Counted from the first letter of the stretch, positions 38,022-46,856 are shown. The stretch is 61,726 nt of DNA from Desulfobacteraceae bacterium UBA2771 (GCA_002352605.1 DEIP01000005.1:1-61726), one strand, 5' to 3'. Notes: generated from the sequence alone by a model not told the origin. Numbers and translations: made by a program.

Positions 38022-39386
38022 TCAGAACAACAGCGCCACGGCAGCGCTCACGCTCTCCACCCCTTCCAGGGTGATGCCTTTGGGACGCTTCATCCGCTTC
38101 AGGCTGCCCACCGGGGCCACGATCCGGGAAAAGCCCATCTTTTGGGCTTCGGAGATACGGGTGTCAACATTGCCCACGGCTCGCACCTCACCGGCCAGAC
38201 CGACCTCGCCGACCACCATGGTGTCCCTGCGAATGGGCCGGTCCAGAAAACTGGAGGCGATGGCCGACACGATGCCCATGTCTACGGCCGGCTCCATGAT
38301 TTTTACGCCGCCGGCCACATTCATGAAGATGTCGTGGCCCATCAGGTGCATGCCCAGCTGTTTTTCCATGACGGCCACCAGCAGGGCCACCCGGTTCTGG
38401 TCGAGGCCCAGGATGGTCCGCCGGGGAGTGCCGAAGTTGGTACTGGACGCCAGGGCCTGGAGTTCCACCAGGATGGGGCGGGTACCTTCCATGCTGGCCG
38501 TCACCACGGAGCCGGGGGCGTTTTCCGGCCGTTCGGAAAGGAACACGGCAGACGGGTTGGCGACCTCCCGCAATCCGCTCTCCTTCATTTCGAAGACGCC
38601 GATCTCATTGGTGGAACCGAAGCGGTTCTTCACCGCCCGCAGGATGCGAAACACGTGGTTGCGGTCCCCTTCGAAATAGAGCACCGTATCCACCATGTGC
38701 TCCAGCAGCCGCGGGCCGGCAATGGCGCCTTCCTTGGTCACATGGCCCACCAGGAAGGTGGGGATGCCCGTGCGTTTGGCCATGAGCATCAGCCGCATGG
38801 CGGACTCGCGCACTTGGCTCACGCTGCCCGGGGCCGAGGTGATCTCCGGGCTGAACACCGTCTGAATCGAATCCACCACCAGTACATCCGGACGTTCGCT
38901 CTCCACCATGGCCATGATCGCATCGATATCGATCTCCGACACCACCAGCAGGGTGGGCGACACGGTTTCCAACCGGCGGCTGCGCAGGCGTAGTTGGCGC
39001 ACCGATTCCTCGCCGGAAACATAAAGCACCTTGTGGCCGCCGGTGGCGATGCCGTGTAGGGCCTGGAGCATGATTGTGGATTTTCCTATCCCGGGATCAC
39101 CGCCGATGAGCACCAGGGTGCCGGCCACCAGACCACCGCCAAGCACCCGGTCGAACTCTTTGATGCCGGTGGACATGCGTGCCTCGTCGACAATGTTGAC
39201 GGCGTCGATGGGCACTGGGCGGTTGCCCTTCGCCGACATGATTTTTCTCCCGGTCGCTGCCGTATGTCGCACCTCTTCGGCAAAGGCGTCCCAGGCGCCG
39301 CATTCGGTGCATCGGCCCATCCACTTGGCGGATTCATATCCGCAGGACTGGCAGGCAAAGTGGGTTTTTACGGTTTTTCGTGCCAT
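38022..39386 (-). CDS. radA: DNA repair protein RadA/Sms
   Basis: 454 residues: N-terminal C4 zinc finger (CQSCG and CTECG), RecA-like ATPase with Walker A GGDPGIGKST, the RadA-specific KNRFG motif, and a C-terminal Lon-protease-like domain (GEVGLAGEVRAVGNV). It helps branch migration and processing of recombination intermediates. It lies 155 bases upstream of rlmE on the same strand; the gap holds only a short CACCCC/GGGGTG hairpin. Confidence 0.96.
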   Translation of the reverse strand: MARKTVKTHFACQSCGYESAKWMGRCTECGAWDAFAEEVRHTAATGRKIMSAKGNRPVPIDAVNIVDEARMSTGIKEFDRVLGGGLVAGTLVLIGGDPGIGKSTIMLQALHGIATGGHKVLYVSGEESVRQLRLRSRRLETVSPTLLVVSEIDIDAIMAMVESERPDVLVVDSIQTVFSPEITSAPGSVSQVRESAMRLMLMAKRTGIPTFLVGHVTKEGAIAGPRLLEHMVDTVLYFEGDRNHVFRILRAVKNRFGSTNEIGVFEMKESGLREVANPSAVFLSERPENAPGSVVTASMEGTRPILVELQALASSTNFGTPRRTILGLDQNRVALLVAVMEKQLGMHLMGHDIFMNVAGGVKIMEPAVDMGIVSAIASSFLDRPIRRDTMVVGEVGLAGEVRAVGNVDTRISEAQKMGFSRIVAPVGSLKRMKRPKGITLEGVESVSAAVALLF

Positions 39387-39491
39387 GGTTTTGTATTTAA
39401 CGTTTTAATTTTTAGGCGTTAAGTGTTACGTATTCGGAAAATAAAACCGCCAACGAGGCGGTTTCACCCGAAAGGCGTCCATGCCCATCCC

Positions 39492-40280
39492 ATGATCGAC
39501 TACCACGTCCACACCAGCCTTTGCAACCACGCCACCGGCACCATGGAACAGTACGTCCGGACGGCGGTGGCCAAGGGGCTTTCCGGCATCTGTTTTCTGG
39601 ATCACCTGACCCTTCAGGAGGCGGGGCGTGCCAACGCCATGTCACCGCAGGAAGTACCCATGTATGTGGAAGCGGTCCGCCGCCTGGCCCGGCAGTACCG
39701 GGGCCGGATCAGCATCCGCGTGGGGCTGGAAGTCGACTTTTCACCCCATCATGTGGACCGATGCATCGAGATCATCAACACCGTCGACCTCGATGTGGTG
39801 GGCAGCAGCGTCCATTTTATCGACGGTGAAGACGTGGTCTCCCGGCGCTCGGCCTGGAGTCGGGGCGAACTCAGCCCCGATGCGGTTTACACGAAGTATC
39901 TGGGCGTACTGGATTCTATGCTGGATTATGATTACTTCGATGTGGTATGTCACCTGGATCTGCCCAAAAAATTCAACCGACGCCCGTCACCGTCTGCGGC
40001 CCAGGGCTTTCGGGAGCTTTTGGAAAAGATCCGGGAAAAAAACCTGGTCGTAGAACTGAACACCAGCGGGTTTCACTATCCCGTAAGAGAGACCTTTCCC
40101 TCACCGGAACTGCTTGGCCGCTGTGCCCGGCTTCGGGTTCCTGTGGTCGTCGGTTCCGATGCCCACGCGCCCGAATCGGTGGGCAGGGATTTCGATCGGG
40201 CCCGGGACCTTCTGGACGCCGCCGGCTACCGGCATCTAACCGGTTTTTCCCACCGGCAGCGGGAGGCTGTTTTGCTTTGA
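39492..40280 (+). CDS. PHP-domain phosphoesterase, histidinol-phosphatase (HisK)-like
   Basis: 262 residues from the ATG at 39492, starting directly with the PHP metal motif MIDYHVHTSLC. Further metal ligands: FLDHLTL, GLEVDF, SSVHFID, CHLDLPKKF and GSDAHAPESVG. This set matches HisK-type histidinol-phosphatases, but other PHP phosphoesterases look alike and no his gene is nearby. Divergent from radA. Confidence 0.82.
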   Translation: MIDYHVHTSLCNHATGTMEQYVRTAVAKGLSGICFLDHLTLQEAGRANAMSPQEVPMYVEAVRRLARQYRGRISIRVGLEVDFSPHHVDRCIEIINTVDLDVVGSSVHFIDGEDVVSRRSAWSRGELSPDAVYTKYLGVLDSMLDYDYFDVVCHLDLPKKFNRRPSPSAAQGFRELLEKIREKNLVVELNTSGFHYPVRETFPSPELLGRCARLRVPVVVGSDAHAPESVGRDFDRARDLLDAAGYRHLTGFSHRQREAVLL

Positions 40281-40322
40281 CAATGTTGTTGTGGACGCGC
40301 TTGCTTAACATGGAGGAGATGG

Positions 40323-41222
40323 ATGGTCATGATCGACGATATTCTGCAACTTAAACACAGACGATTTATGCCCCGTGGCGTGGCCATCCTGCTCGTTTTG
40401 CTGGTTGGGCCGTTAGTGGCTGCACATGCCGCCGATTCTGCGGGATCCTTTCAAGCCCTCCAAGCGCGTTTGATCGAAGATGGCTTCGACAGCGCCCGCA
40501 TTCTGACCCTTTTCGCCAGTCCCGATGTCTCCTTCGAAAAGGGAGGGGTTAGCGCCTATTTCATGCATAACGAGGCCAAGCTGAACTACAAGCAGTTCAC
40601 GCGAGTATGGAATGTCTCGTCGGCCAAAAAATACATGAAGGAACACCGGCAGGCCCTGGATGCGGCACAGCAAACCTACGGTGTGGACAAAGAGGTGATC
40701 ACTGCCATCATTCTAGTAGAGACCAGGCTGGGCACCTACACGGGCAAAAAATCGGTGATCAACACGCTATCCACCCTCTCTGCCATGGCCGACGAGATGC
40801 CCCGCCAGGCGATCTGGGAGAACCTGCCTGACAACGACAGGCGCATGTCCCGAACGCAGTTTGAAAAAAAGGCGGACCAGAAATCCAGCTGGGCCTACCG
40901 GGAACTCAAGGCCTTTTTGATCTACACGGAAAAGGAGGGCATGGATCCCACCGCCATCAAGGGGTCCTACGCCGGCGCCATGGGGATTTCCCAGTTCATG
41001 CCCAGCAATATCGCCCCTTACGGCAAAGACGGCAACGCCGACGGACAGGTGGACCTGTTTGTCCACGCCGACGCCATCTCCAGCATTGCCAGCTACCTGA
41101 AACACTACGGATGGAAACCGGGGATCTCCCGGGAAAAGGCCTTCAAAGTGGTCTATCACTACAATCACAGCAAATACTATGTGAACGCCATCCTCGACGT
41201 TGCGGATAAATTGAAAGGCTGA
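40323..41222 (+). CDS. Periplasmic lytic murein transglycosylase (MltB/SLT_2 type)
   Basis: 299 residues with an N-terminal hydrophobic signal (VAILLVLLVGPLVAAHAA) and no lipobox. The catalytic Glu is in AIILVETRLGTYTG; the family motifs YAGAMGISQFMPSN and YLKHYGW are present. It cleaves the glycan backbone of peptidoglycan. GGAGGAG lies just upstream of the start. A small membrane protein gene follows six bases after the stop. Confidence 0.9.
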   Translation: MVMIDDILQLKHRRFMPRGVAILLVLLVGPLVAAHAADSAGSFQALQARLIEDGFDSARILTLFASPDVSFEKGGVSAYFMHNEAKLNYKQFTRVWNVSSAKKYMKEHRQALDAAQQTYGVDKEVITAIILVETRLGTYTGKKSVINTLSTLSAMADEMPRQAIWENLPDNDRRMSRTQFEKKADQKSSWAYRELKAFLIYTEKEGMDPTAIKGSYAGAMGISQFMPSNIAPYGKDGNADGQVDLFVHADAISSIASYLKHYGWKPGISREKAFKVVYHYNHSKYYVNAILDVADKLKG

Positions 41223-41228
41223 TCCATC

Positions 41229-41447
41229 ATGAGCACCGGCATGTTCGTGGTTCTCACCGGCATTGTGTTTTTCCTGCTTACCTGCGTCGCCCTTCTGGAC
41301 ATCGCCCGCAAAGATTTCGGGTCCATCCAGATGAAAGCGCTATGGGCATTCGTCGTGGCCTTGGTGCCATTCATCGGCGTGTTGATCTATTTCCTGTTCG
41401 GCTTCAGAAAGGGCAAACGGTCCGCCGCCGACGCAGCGGTGGAATAA
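41229..41447 (+). CDS. Small PLDc_N-type membrane protein
   Basis: 72 residues with two membrane helices (FVVLTGIVFFLLTCVALLD and ALWAFVVALVPFIGVLIYFL) and a basic tail FGFRKGKR, the pattern of the phospholipase D nuclease N-terminal (PLDc_N) family. The function is unknown; probably co-transcribed with the transglycosylase. Confidence 0.75.
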   Translation: MSTGMFVVLTGIVFFLLTCVALLDIARKDFGSIQMKALWAFVVALVPFIGVLIYFLFGFRKGKRSAADAAVE

Positions 41448-41495
41448 GGCAGCCTTATTCAAGCCATTCAGGAATTTGCAACGGATAAATATTGT

Positions 41496-41522
41496 TTGAC
41501 AAAAGCTGCGCTTTTCTATATG
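41496..41522 (+). promoter_or_regulatory. Candidate promoter of tRNA-Glu
   Basis: TTGACA (41496-41501), 15-base spacer, TATATG (41517-41522). Spacing is short, but the position about 20 bases before the tRNA fits. Confidence 0.5.
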
Positions 41523-41543
41523 GATGCGTCTGTTTTTTCAAAT

Positions 41544-41619
41544 GGTCCCATCGTCTAGTGGTTTAGGACGCCGGCCTCTCACGCCGGTAACTCGGGTTCG
41601 AATCCCGGTGGGATCACCA
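41544..41619 (+). tRNA. tRNA-Glu (anticodon CTC)
   Basis: 76 bases with encoded CCA. Acceptor GGTCCCA pairs with TGGGATC; anticodon arm CCGGC, loop CTCTCAC (anticodon CTC), GCCGG; T arm TCGGG, TTCGAAT, CCCGG; discriminator A. It reads GAG codons. Confidence 0.97.
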
Positions 41620-41641
41620 ATTATAAATTTCCTTTCTTTTC

Positions 41642-41676
41642 AAAGGGTTGAGCCGAATCGGCGCAACCCTTTTTTA
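41642..41676 (+). terminator. Intrinsic terminator after tRNA-Glu
   Basis: Stem AAAGGGTTG (41642-41650) with CAACCCTTT (41664-41672), an inner GCCG/CGGC stem, and a T run to 41675. Confidence 0.85.
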
Positions 41677-41690
41677 TACCCTTTTTTGCC

Positions 41691-41820
41691 GTCCCCCACC
41701 GTATCCCTCACCATAAAAATCATCATAACCGGATCATGCAGGATATACGGGCTTATTCATTCCCGGAATGAAATATTTATCGGTCCCCTTGGGGTGGTGG
41801 GGGACAGGGTGGGGGACAGG
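41691..41820. repeat. REP-like GTCCCCCACC/GGTGGGGGAC repeats
   Basis: GTCCCCCACC at 41691-41700 is inverted at 41796-41805 and a near copy GGGTGGGGGACAGG follows at 41808-41820. This G-run core resembles REP elements mobilised by Y1 transposases. The stretch 41677-42071 otherwise holds no gene that I can see. Confidence 0.45.
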
Positions 41821-42071
41821 TCTATTTTTCAATTATCCATCGATCATTTCGGAGGTGATCCCGGCGGATGGTTTTCCCCCGATACCGATAGCGATCTGAT
41901 CTTAGAATGTCTTGACGGATGGTCCCGGCATGGTCCCCCGACGGGGTGAAGGTATCATAGCGACTTGATGAGGTATTCAAGGTTGAAGGCTTAATGTATC
42001 CGGTGGGCTCCCCTTTGGGATTGGTGATCTTAAAGCTGTCAGGGTTAAGGGGGATCCTTTTTAATATATGA

Positions 42072-42498
42072 TTTTATTTATTTGCGATAGGTCCAAATGA
42101 ATTCATCATAATTACCAAAGAAGAGTATTGGGGAGAGGAAGGTGAACCCATCGATGAATGGGCCAGGCCGATCATCGCTCGTGGGCCCCGCCCCATGTTC
42201 GAGATGGAGCAGGTGTTGCCCGGTGAGGACCCTGACGATCCTTTCAATGAACCCATCACCCGGTCCAACGATCTTAAAGGACGCCGGCGAGTGGACAGAG
42301 ATGGAAAAGATCCTGATTGAGCTGTGCCGGGCGGAGCTGCGCTGTCTCGATGCCCATTCGCATCTGGACAATCTCCTCTTTGATCACAGCCCGCGAGATG
42401 CCATCCGACATTATGAGGTCGGTCTGCGCATCGGCGAACTCTCCCCGACGGGTCAGATGAACACCGGTATGATTGAAAAAGCTATCCAGTTTCGCTGA
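42072..42498 (+). pseudogene. Frameshifted, truncated remnant of a TPR-like conserved hypothetical gene
   Basis: One frame reads EEYWGEEGEPIDEWARPI and LPGEDPDDPFNEPITRSNDLK, then the sequence continues one base off-frame as DAGEWTEMEKILIELC and HYEVGLRIGELSP. Removing one A from the run at 42276-42278 restores a single frame. The 3' part expected of this tetratricopeptide-like family is missing, and the tail GQMNTGMIEKAIQFR looks unrelated. Family resemblance is from memory; the joined frame is read directly. Confidence 0.6.
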
Positions 42499-42785
42499 CG
42501 TGCCCTGAAATCCATGAATACCATTTTGCACCTAACCTTCCTCAACTGCCTTTGACAGGGACCGTCAATGTGAAGGCATTTCCAGCTGCAAATTCATAGC
42601 CCACTTTAAAAAGCAGGTATCGATAAGGTACTCAAATTTAGTGCAAAAAATGTAATTTCATTACCCTGGCGGTTACTTTATTATACGTTTTTAATGGATG
42701 TTTCCCTTCCATACGTCCGATTATTCAGAAGGGTATCACACGTAATTATGTAAAAAATTAGTTGGTTGAATATAAAAATGTTCTA
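42499..42785. other. AT-rich intergenic region, no gene seen
   Basis: Low-GC stretch upstream of the riboswitch-controlled gene. It has no convincing reading frame and no obvious hairpin. Confidence 0.5.
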
Positions 42786-42809
42786 ATTGGCATATTGGCA
42801 TATTGGCAT
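42786..42809 (+). repeat. Three tandem copies of ATTGGCAT
   Basis: Perfect 8-base tandem repeats at 42786, 42794 and 42802. The last copy supplies the -24 half of the sigma-54 promoter. Confidence 0.85.
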
Positions 42810-42819
42810 TATATTTGCT
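42803..42819 (+). promoter_or_regulatory. Sigma-54 promoter of the riboswitch-adhesin transcript
   Basis: TTGGCA, six bases, TTGCT with GG (42805-42806) and GC (42817-42818) exactly ten bases apart. Start of transcription would be near 42830, about 20 bases before the riboswitch. Confidence 0.7.
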
Positions 42820-42851
42820 TCAACGAATAGAGAAGTTACACCAAACTGCTC

Positions 42852-42945
42852 GATAATGGCGAAACTATTCGAAAGAATGGGCCGCAAAGCCGCTGGCCTA
42901 AACCTTCTGTTTTTCAGAAGGCAAGGTAGCAGAGCCGCCGAAGGC
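42852..42945 (+). promoter_or_regulatory. Cyclic di-GMP-I (GEMM-I) riboswitch
   Basis: The core matches the Vibrio Vc2 aptamer closely: GAAACTATTCGAAAGAATGG (P2 with GAAA tetraloop), CCGCAAAGCC, GGCCTAAACC (tetraloop receptor side), a variable TTCTG/CAGAAG P3 hairpin and AAGGTAGCAGAGCCGCCGA. The position equivalent to the ligand-contacting G20 is G (42859), which predicts c-di-GMP rather than cGAMP. It lies 60 bases before the start of a secreted adhesin-like gene. Confidence 0.92.
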
Positions 42946-42957
42946 AAACGGCTGTGT

Positions 42958-42996
42958 CCTCCGTGGATTCACCGGTTGTCAAAATCATCACGGAGG
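42958..42996 (+). promoter_or_regulatory. Expression-platform hairpin sequestering the Shine-Dalgarno site
   Basis: CCTCCGTG (42958-42965) is perfectly complementary to CACGGAGG (42989-42996), which contains the GGAGG eight bases before the ATG at 43005. Formation would block translation, so c-di-GMP binding probably switches translation; no T run for termination is seen. Confidence 0.75.
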
Positions 42997-43004
42997 ATGA
43001 TCGT

Positions 43005-45173
43005 ATGTCATCATGGTTTTATGGCCAAATCAGTTCCCTCGTACGCACTGCACTGACATTTTTCTGTATTCTTTTTTTATTGCCTGCATTTTCAATCGCT
43101 GCCCAGATGACCATGGCATGGGACCCGAATGACCCCACACCCGAGGGCTACCGTATCTATCAACGTACCGAAGGACAGGCCTATGATTACAGTCAACCAT
43201 TTTGGACAGGCCCTTATACGACCTGCACAGTTGACAACCTCGATGATGACATCACCTATTACTTTATTGTCCGGGCTTATGTTGGAGAAACAGAGAGCGG
43301 CGATTCCAACGAGATTTCTTTTTTGTCGCCATCCCTTTCAGCGACCACGTATGCTATCTCAGCCTCTACCGCCGACCATGGTTCCATCTCACCTTCCGGC
43401 ATGGTGACTGTGGAAGCAGGTGTCGATCAAACATTCGACATCTTACCGGATGACGGCTACCACGTCACTGGCGTGTTTGTGGATGGCGTGTCCATTGGTG
43501 CCGTTCTCGCTTACACATTCCATCAGGTCGCTGCGGATCACGCCATCTCCGCAGAATTTGCCTACAATAACCACACGATTTCAGCTTTAACAGGCACCAA
43601 TGGCAGCATATCTCCATCCGGTGATGTCACCGTGGATCATGGCTCCAGTCAAGGCTTTACGATCACACCCGCTTCCGGCTATCGTGTGGCTGATGTTTCG
43701 GTGGACGGTAGTTCCGTAGGACCAATCTCGGCTTATCAGTTTAACCAGGTGATCGAGGACCATACCATCCATGCCACCTTTGTGGCAGATACCCACATCA
43801 TTTCGGCTATGGCCGGTGATAACGGTACGATCACACCTTCCGGGAATACTATTGTTTCATTTGGCGGCAGCCAAACCTACACGCTTACCCCAAACAGCAG
43901 TTGCTCGATAACAGATGTGATTGTTGACGGTGTTTCGGTGGGCTCCAAAACCACGTATATCTTTTCGGATGTCAAAGCGAATCACACGATTGAAGCCCTG
44001 TTTGCTTTGGAAAACCTCCCACCCGCAGCCGATTCCGGACCGGACCAGACTGTCGATGAGGGCCGGGTGGTTACGCTCAACGGACTCAACTCAACCGACT
44101 CGGATGACGGTATCGCCGCATTCCAATGGCGGCAGATTCAAGGTGTTGAAGTGGTGCTTAACGCTCCCGAAAGCCCGGAGACGACCTTCACAACGCCGAA
44201 TGTAGAAACCTCAGGAACAGCCTTGGTATTTGAATTGGTTGTAACCGATTACAGCGGCGCTACATCTGTTGACAATTGCATTGTTAATGTGACTTGGGTC
44301 AACGTGCCGCCCACTGCCAACGCAGGCATGGATCAGATCGTGAGCGAAGGTTCACAGGTATCATTGAATGCTACCCAATCGACCGATCCGGACGATGGCA
44401 TTGAGTCGTATATGTGGAAGCAACTGAATGGCCTGGCCGTCATCCTATCCGACGATAGATCGGCAACCCCCACAATCCAAGCGCCGAATGTCGGACCGGA
44501 AGGCGCGTCTATGACCTTTGAGATTACCGTTAGTGATGCTGGCGGGCTGCAGGACACGGATACCTCTCTGGTCACCGTTGCATGGGTCAACATACCGCCA
44601 GTGGCAGACGCCGGCCCAGACCAACAGATTAATATAGGCGACGAAGTTACTCTGGATGGTTCACTGTCGACCGATACCGATGGAGACATGGTCGTTTCTT
44701 ACCGGTGGCGTCAAACAGATGGCGTACCGGTGGTGTTGTCCGATACCACTGCACAGCAACCAGTGTTTGTCGCACAGGATATGGGCAATGAGGGCGGCCT
44801 GTTGACGTTTGAACTTACCGTTACCGACAGCGGTGGGATGATGGCAACGGATACTTGTCAGGTTATCGTAGCCCCTGAAGCACCATCAGAGGACACCATT
44901 GCTCCAAATTTGACTTTCGCGGAACCAATGGGTGATCCAATAACAGTTAGCTGGCATAAAATCAGTTTTTCAGGAACCGCTTGGGATGACCGGGAAATAG
45001 CACAAGTAGTTTGGGAAAACAGTATCGGCGGCAACGGCATAGCGAGGGGAACCACCCAATGGTTCATTGACCGTATCATGCTTAAGCGCGGGGAAAATGT
45101 CATCACCGTGACTGCATATGATACATCCGGAAATCAGGGCACCATTTCCAAAACCCTTTATTTTAAACGGTAG
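43005..45173 (+). CDS. Secreted multi-domain adhesin-like protein (FN3, InlB-type and PKD/K319L-type repeats)
   Basis: 722 residues: signal peptide (LTFFCILFLLPAFSIAAQ), a fibronectin III domain (MAWDPNDPTPEGYRIYQR), three repeats of about 73 residues of divergent InlB-B type (each with GSISPSG or GTITPSG and a VDG motif), three PKD/K319L-type domains of about 95 residues (each starting PPxADAGPDQ-like and ending VTV), and a final Ig-like domain. No membrane anchor or sorting signal is evident. It is likely a biofilm or surface protein made in response to c-di-GMP. The GGAGG at 42992 fixes the start; base composition is lower in GC than neighbours. Confidence 0.88.
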   Translation: MSSWFYGQISSLVRTALTFFCILFLLPAFSIAAQMTMAWDPNDPTPEGYRIYQRTEGQAYDYSQPFWTGPYTTCTVDNLDDDITYYFIVRAYVGETESGDSNEISFLSPSLSATTYAISASTADHGSISPSGMVTVEAGVDQTFDILPDDGYHVTGVFVDGVSIGAVLAYTFHQVAADHAISAEFAYNNHTISALTGTNGSISPSGDVTVDHGSSQGFTITPASGYRVADVSVDGSSVGPISAYQFNQVIEDHTIHATFVADTHIISAMAGDNGTITPSGNTIVSFGGSQTYTLTPNSSCSITDVIVDGVSVGSKTTYIFSDVKANHTIEALFALENLPPAADSGPDQTVDEGRVVTLNGLNSTDSDDGIAAFQWRQIQGVEVVLNAPESPETTFTTPNVETSGTALVFELVVTDYSGATSVDNCIVNVTWVNVPPTANAGMDQIVSEGSQVSLNATQSTDPDDGIESYMWKQLNGLAVILSDDRSATPTIQAPNVGPEGASMTFEITVSDAGGLQDTDTSLVTVAWVNIPPVADAGPDQQINIGDEVTLDGSLSTDTDGDMVVSYRWRQTDGVPVVLSDTTAQQPVFVAQDMGNEGGLLTFELTVTDSGGMMATDTCQVIVAPEAPSEDTIAPNLTFAEPMGDPITVSWHKISFSGTAWDDREIAQVVWENSIGGNGIARGTTQWFIDRIMLKRGENVITVTAYDTSGNQGTISKTLYFKR

Positions 45174-45261
45174 CGTCATTTTCCCATCCATTTGAGATCA
45201 CATCCGCACCTTGACACATAGACTGCTATCAGGCGCGGCATACAAAAGCTCCAAGAACAAG

Positions 45262-45297
45262 AAGGCCAACCCCAACATCTGGTGGTTGGCCTTTTTC
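45262..45297 (+). terminator. Intrinsic terminator after adhesin gene
   Basis: AAGGCCAACC (45262-45271) pairs with GGTTGGCCTT (45284-45293), followed by a T run. It may also end the convergent acyl-CoA synthetase gene. Confidence 0.85.
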
Positions 45298-45326
45298 GAT
45301 ACTGGTTCAGTTGAATAGGTAAGAAT

Positions 45327-46856
45327 TTATTGATTGGTACGCTGCTGCTCGCCCCCATAACGTGATTTCACTGCCTCCCGGTCGATGCCGTCACTGGTCT
45401 CCGGTAGGGATTCCACGAACTGCACATACCGGGGTTTTTTGTATCCGGCGATGCGGCTGCCGACGAATTCGATCAACTCCTTTTCGGTGAGCGTCCGGCC
45501 GGCTTTCAGCACGCAGACCGCCTTGATTCCCTCCTTCCATTTGGGATCCGGCACGCCGAACACCATGGTCTGTTCCACCGACGGATGGTCCAGGATTACT
45601 TTTTCCACCTCCGCCGGATAGACATTTTCGCCGCCGGGCTTGATCAACTCCTTTTCCGGCTTGCGTCCGGCGTACCACAGGAACCCGTCTTCGTCGAAGC
45701 GGCCCAGGTCGCCGGTGTGATGCCGTTCGTTGCGAAAGGTGTGGGCATTGTCCTCGTCCAGATTCCAGTACCCTTTGAATACCATGGGTCCTTTGAGGGT
45801 GATTTCACCCACCTGGTCCGTCGGCACCGGGTTGTCGTCTTCATCCACCAGATCCACCAGTCCCAAAGGAATCGGCCGGCCGGCCGAACCGGGCCGGTCA
45901 TCGTAGCGACCCATGGAGACGAGGCAGGAGGTCTCCGTCTGACCGTACATATTGTAAAAACAGCCGCCCGTGACGGTCTGATAGCGTTCGATGGTTTCCG
46001 GCGCATCCAGGCCCATGACGGATTGCAGCGATGAGATGTCGGCACCGGTTTTTTCCTGCGCGTCCAGGATAGACCCCAGAATCGGTGAGAAATCGAATAA
46101 CACGGAGACCTTTTTGGACTGGATCAGGTCGACCGCCTTGTCGGCGTCGAATTTGCTCATGTTGACGTTCAATGCCCCGGCGTAAAAGGCAGTAACGGCC
46201 ATAAACAGGCCGCCCACGTGAAACAGGGGCAGCAGGTTCAGGTGAACATCGGCAGGCGAGAGACCGAAACAGTGGTTGAGATGCAAGCTGGCACACAGCA
46301 GGTTGGCATGGCTCAACAGGGCACCCCGCGGCCGGCCGGCCACGGCGGCCGTGTGGATGATAACCAGTCCGTCGTCGTTTCCGACCGGATCGGCGGCAAA
46401 GGGGGTGTCGACCATCAGCTGATCGAAGGCATCGAAAGAACCGGCATTGTTCAGGTTAAAAAAGTGTTTCACCGAATGAAGCCGCTCCCGGATACCGGCC
46501 ACCATCGCCCCGAATTCATCATCGGCAAATAGAGCCACCGGTTCGCCGTCGTTGAGGTTAAAGGCCACCTCATCGGCGGAAAGGCGCCAGTTGATGGGCA
46601 GTAAAATGGCCCCTATTGCCGCGGCGGCGCCATAAACCCGAAAAAAGGCCAGGCTGTTTTTTCCCACGACGCCGATTCGGTCGCCGGAACGAATTCCGGC
46701 TTGCTGCAGCCCCACAGCCAGTCGATCCACATGTTTTTTGAACTGTCCAAAGGTGACCGTCATGCCGACATCGGCTTCAAACCAGGCCGGGTGGTTCCGG
46801 TAACATTGGGCGTTGCGACGGATCAGGTCATAAAGGGAAAAATCGTAAAGCCCCAT
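45327..46856 (-). CDS. Acyl-CoA synthetase (AMP-binding, class I adenylate-forming)
   Basis: 509 residues from the ATG at 46856, with AAGGAG seven bases upstream. The nucleotide loop is divergent (HTAAVAGRPRGALLSHANLL, with the usual TSGTTG weakened), but YGQTETS, GDLGRFDEDGFLWYAGR and a C-terminal GYKKPRYV region are typical. It activates a carboxylic acid, probably fatty or aromatic, to its CoA ester; the substrate is not readable. Last gene of the transporter operon. Confidence 0.88.
   Translation of the reverse strand: MGLYDFSLYDLIRRNAQCYRNHPAWFEADVGMTVTFGQFKKHVDRLAVGLQQAGIRSGDRIGVVGKNSLAFFRVYGAAAAIGAILLPINWRLSADEVAFNLNDGEPVALFADDEFGAMVAGIRERLHSVKHFFNLNNAGSFDAFDQLMVDTPFAADPVGNDDGLVIIHTAAVAGRPRGALLSHANLLCASLHLNHCFGLSPADVHLNLLPLFHVGGLFMAVTAFYAGALNVNMSKFDADKAVDLIQSKKVSVLFDFSPILGSILDAQEKTGADISSLQSVMGLDAPETIERYQTVTGGCFYNMYGQTETSCLVSMGRYDDRPGSAGRPIPLGLVDLVDEDDNPVPTDQVGEITLKGPMVFKGYWNLDEDNAHTFRNERHHTGDLGRFDEDGFLWYAGRKPEKELIKPGGENVYPAEVEKVILDHPSVEQTMVFGVPDPKWKEGIKAVCVLKAGRTLTEKELIEFVGSRIAGYKKPRYVQFVESLPETSDGIDREAVKSRYGGEQQRTNQ

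Noticed and set aside
42787..43056. Plus-strand 89-codon frame over the riboswitch
   Set aside because: The region is a structured RNA, and the frame crosses it and overlaps the real start of the adhesin gene.
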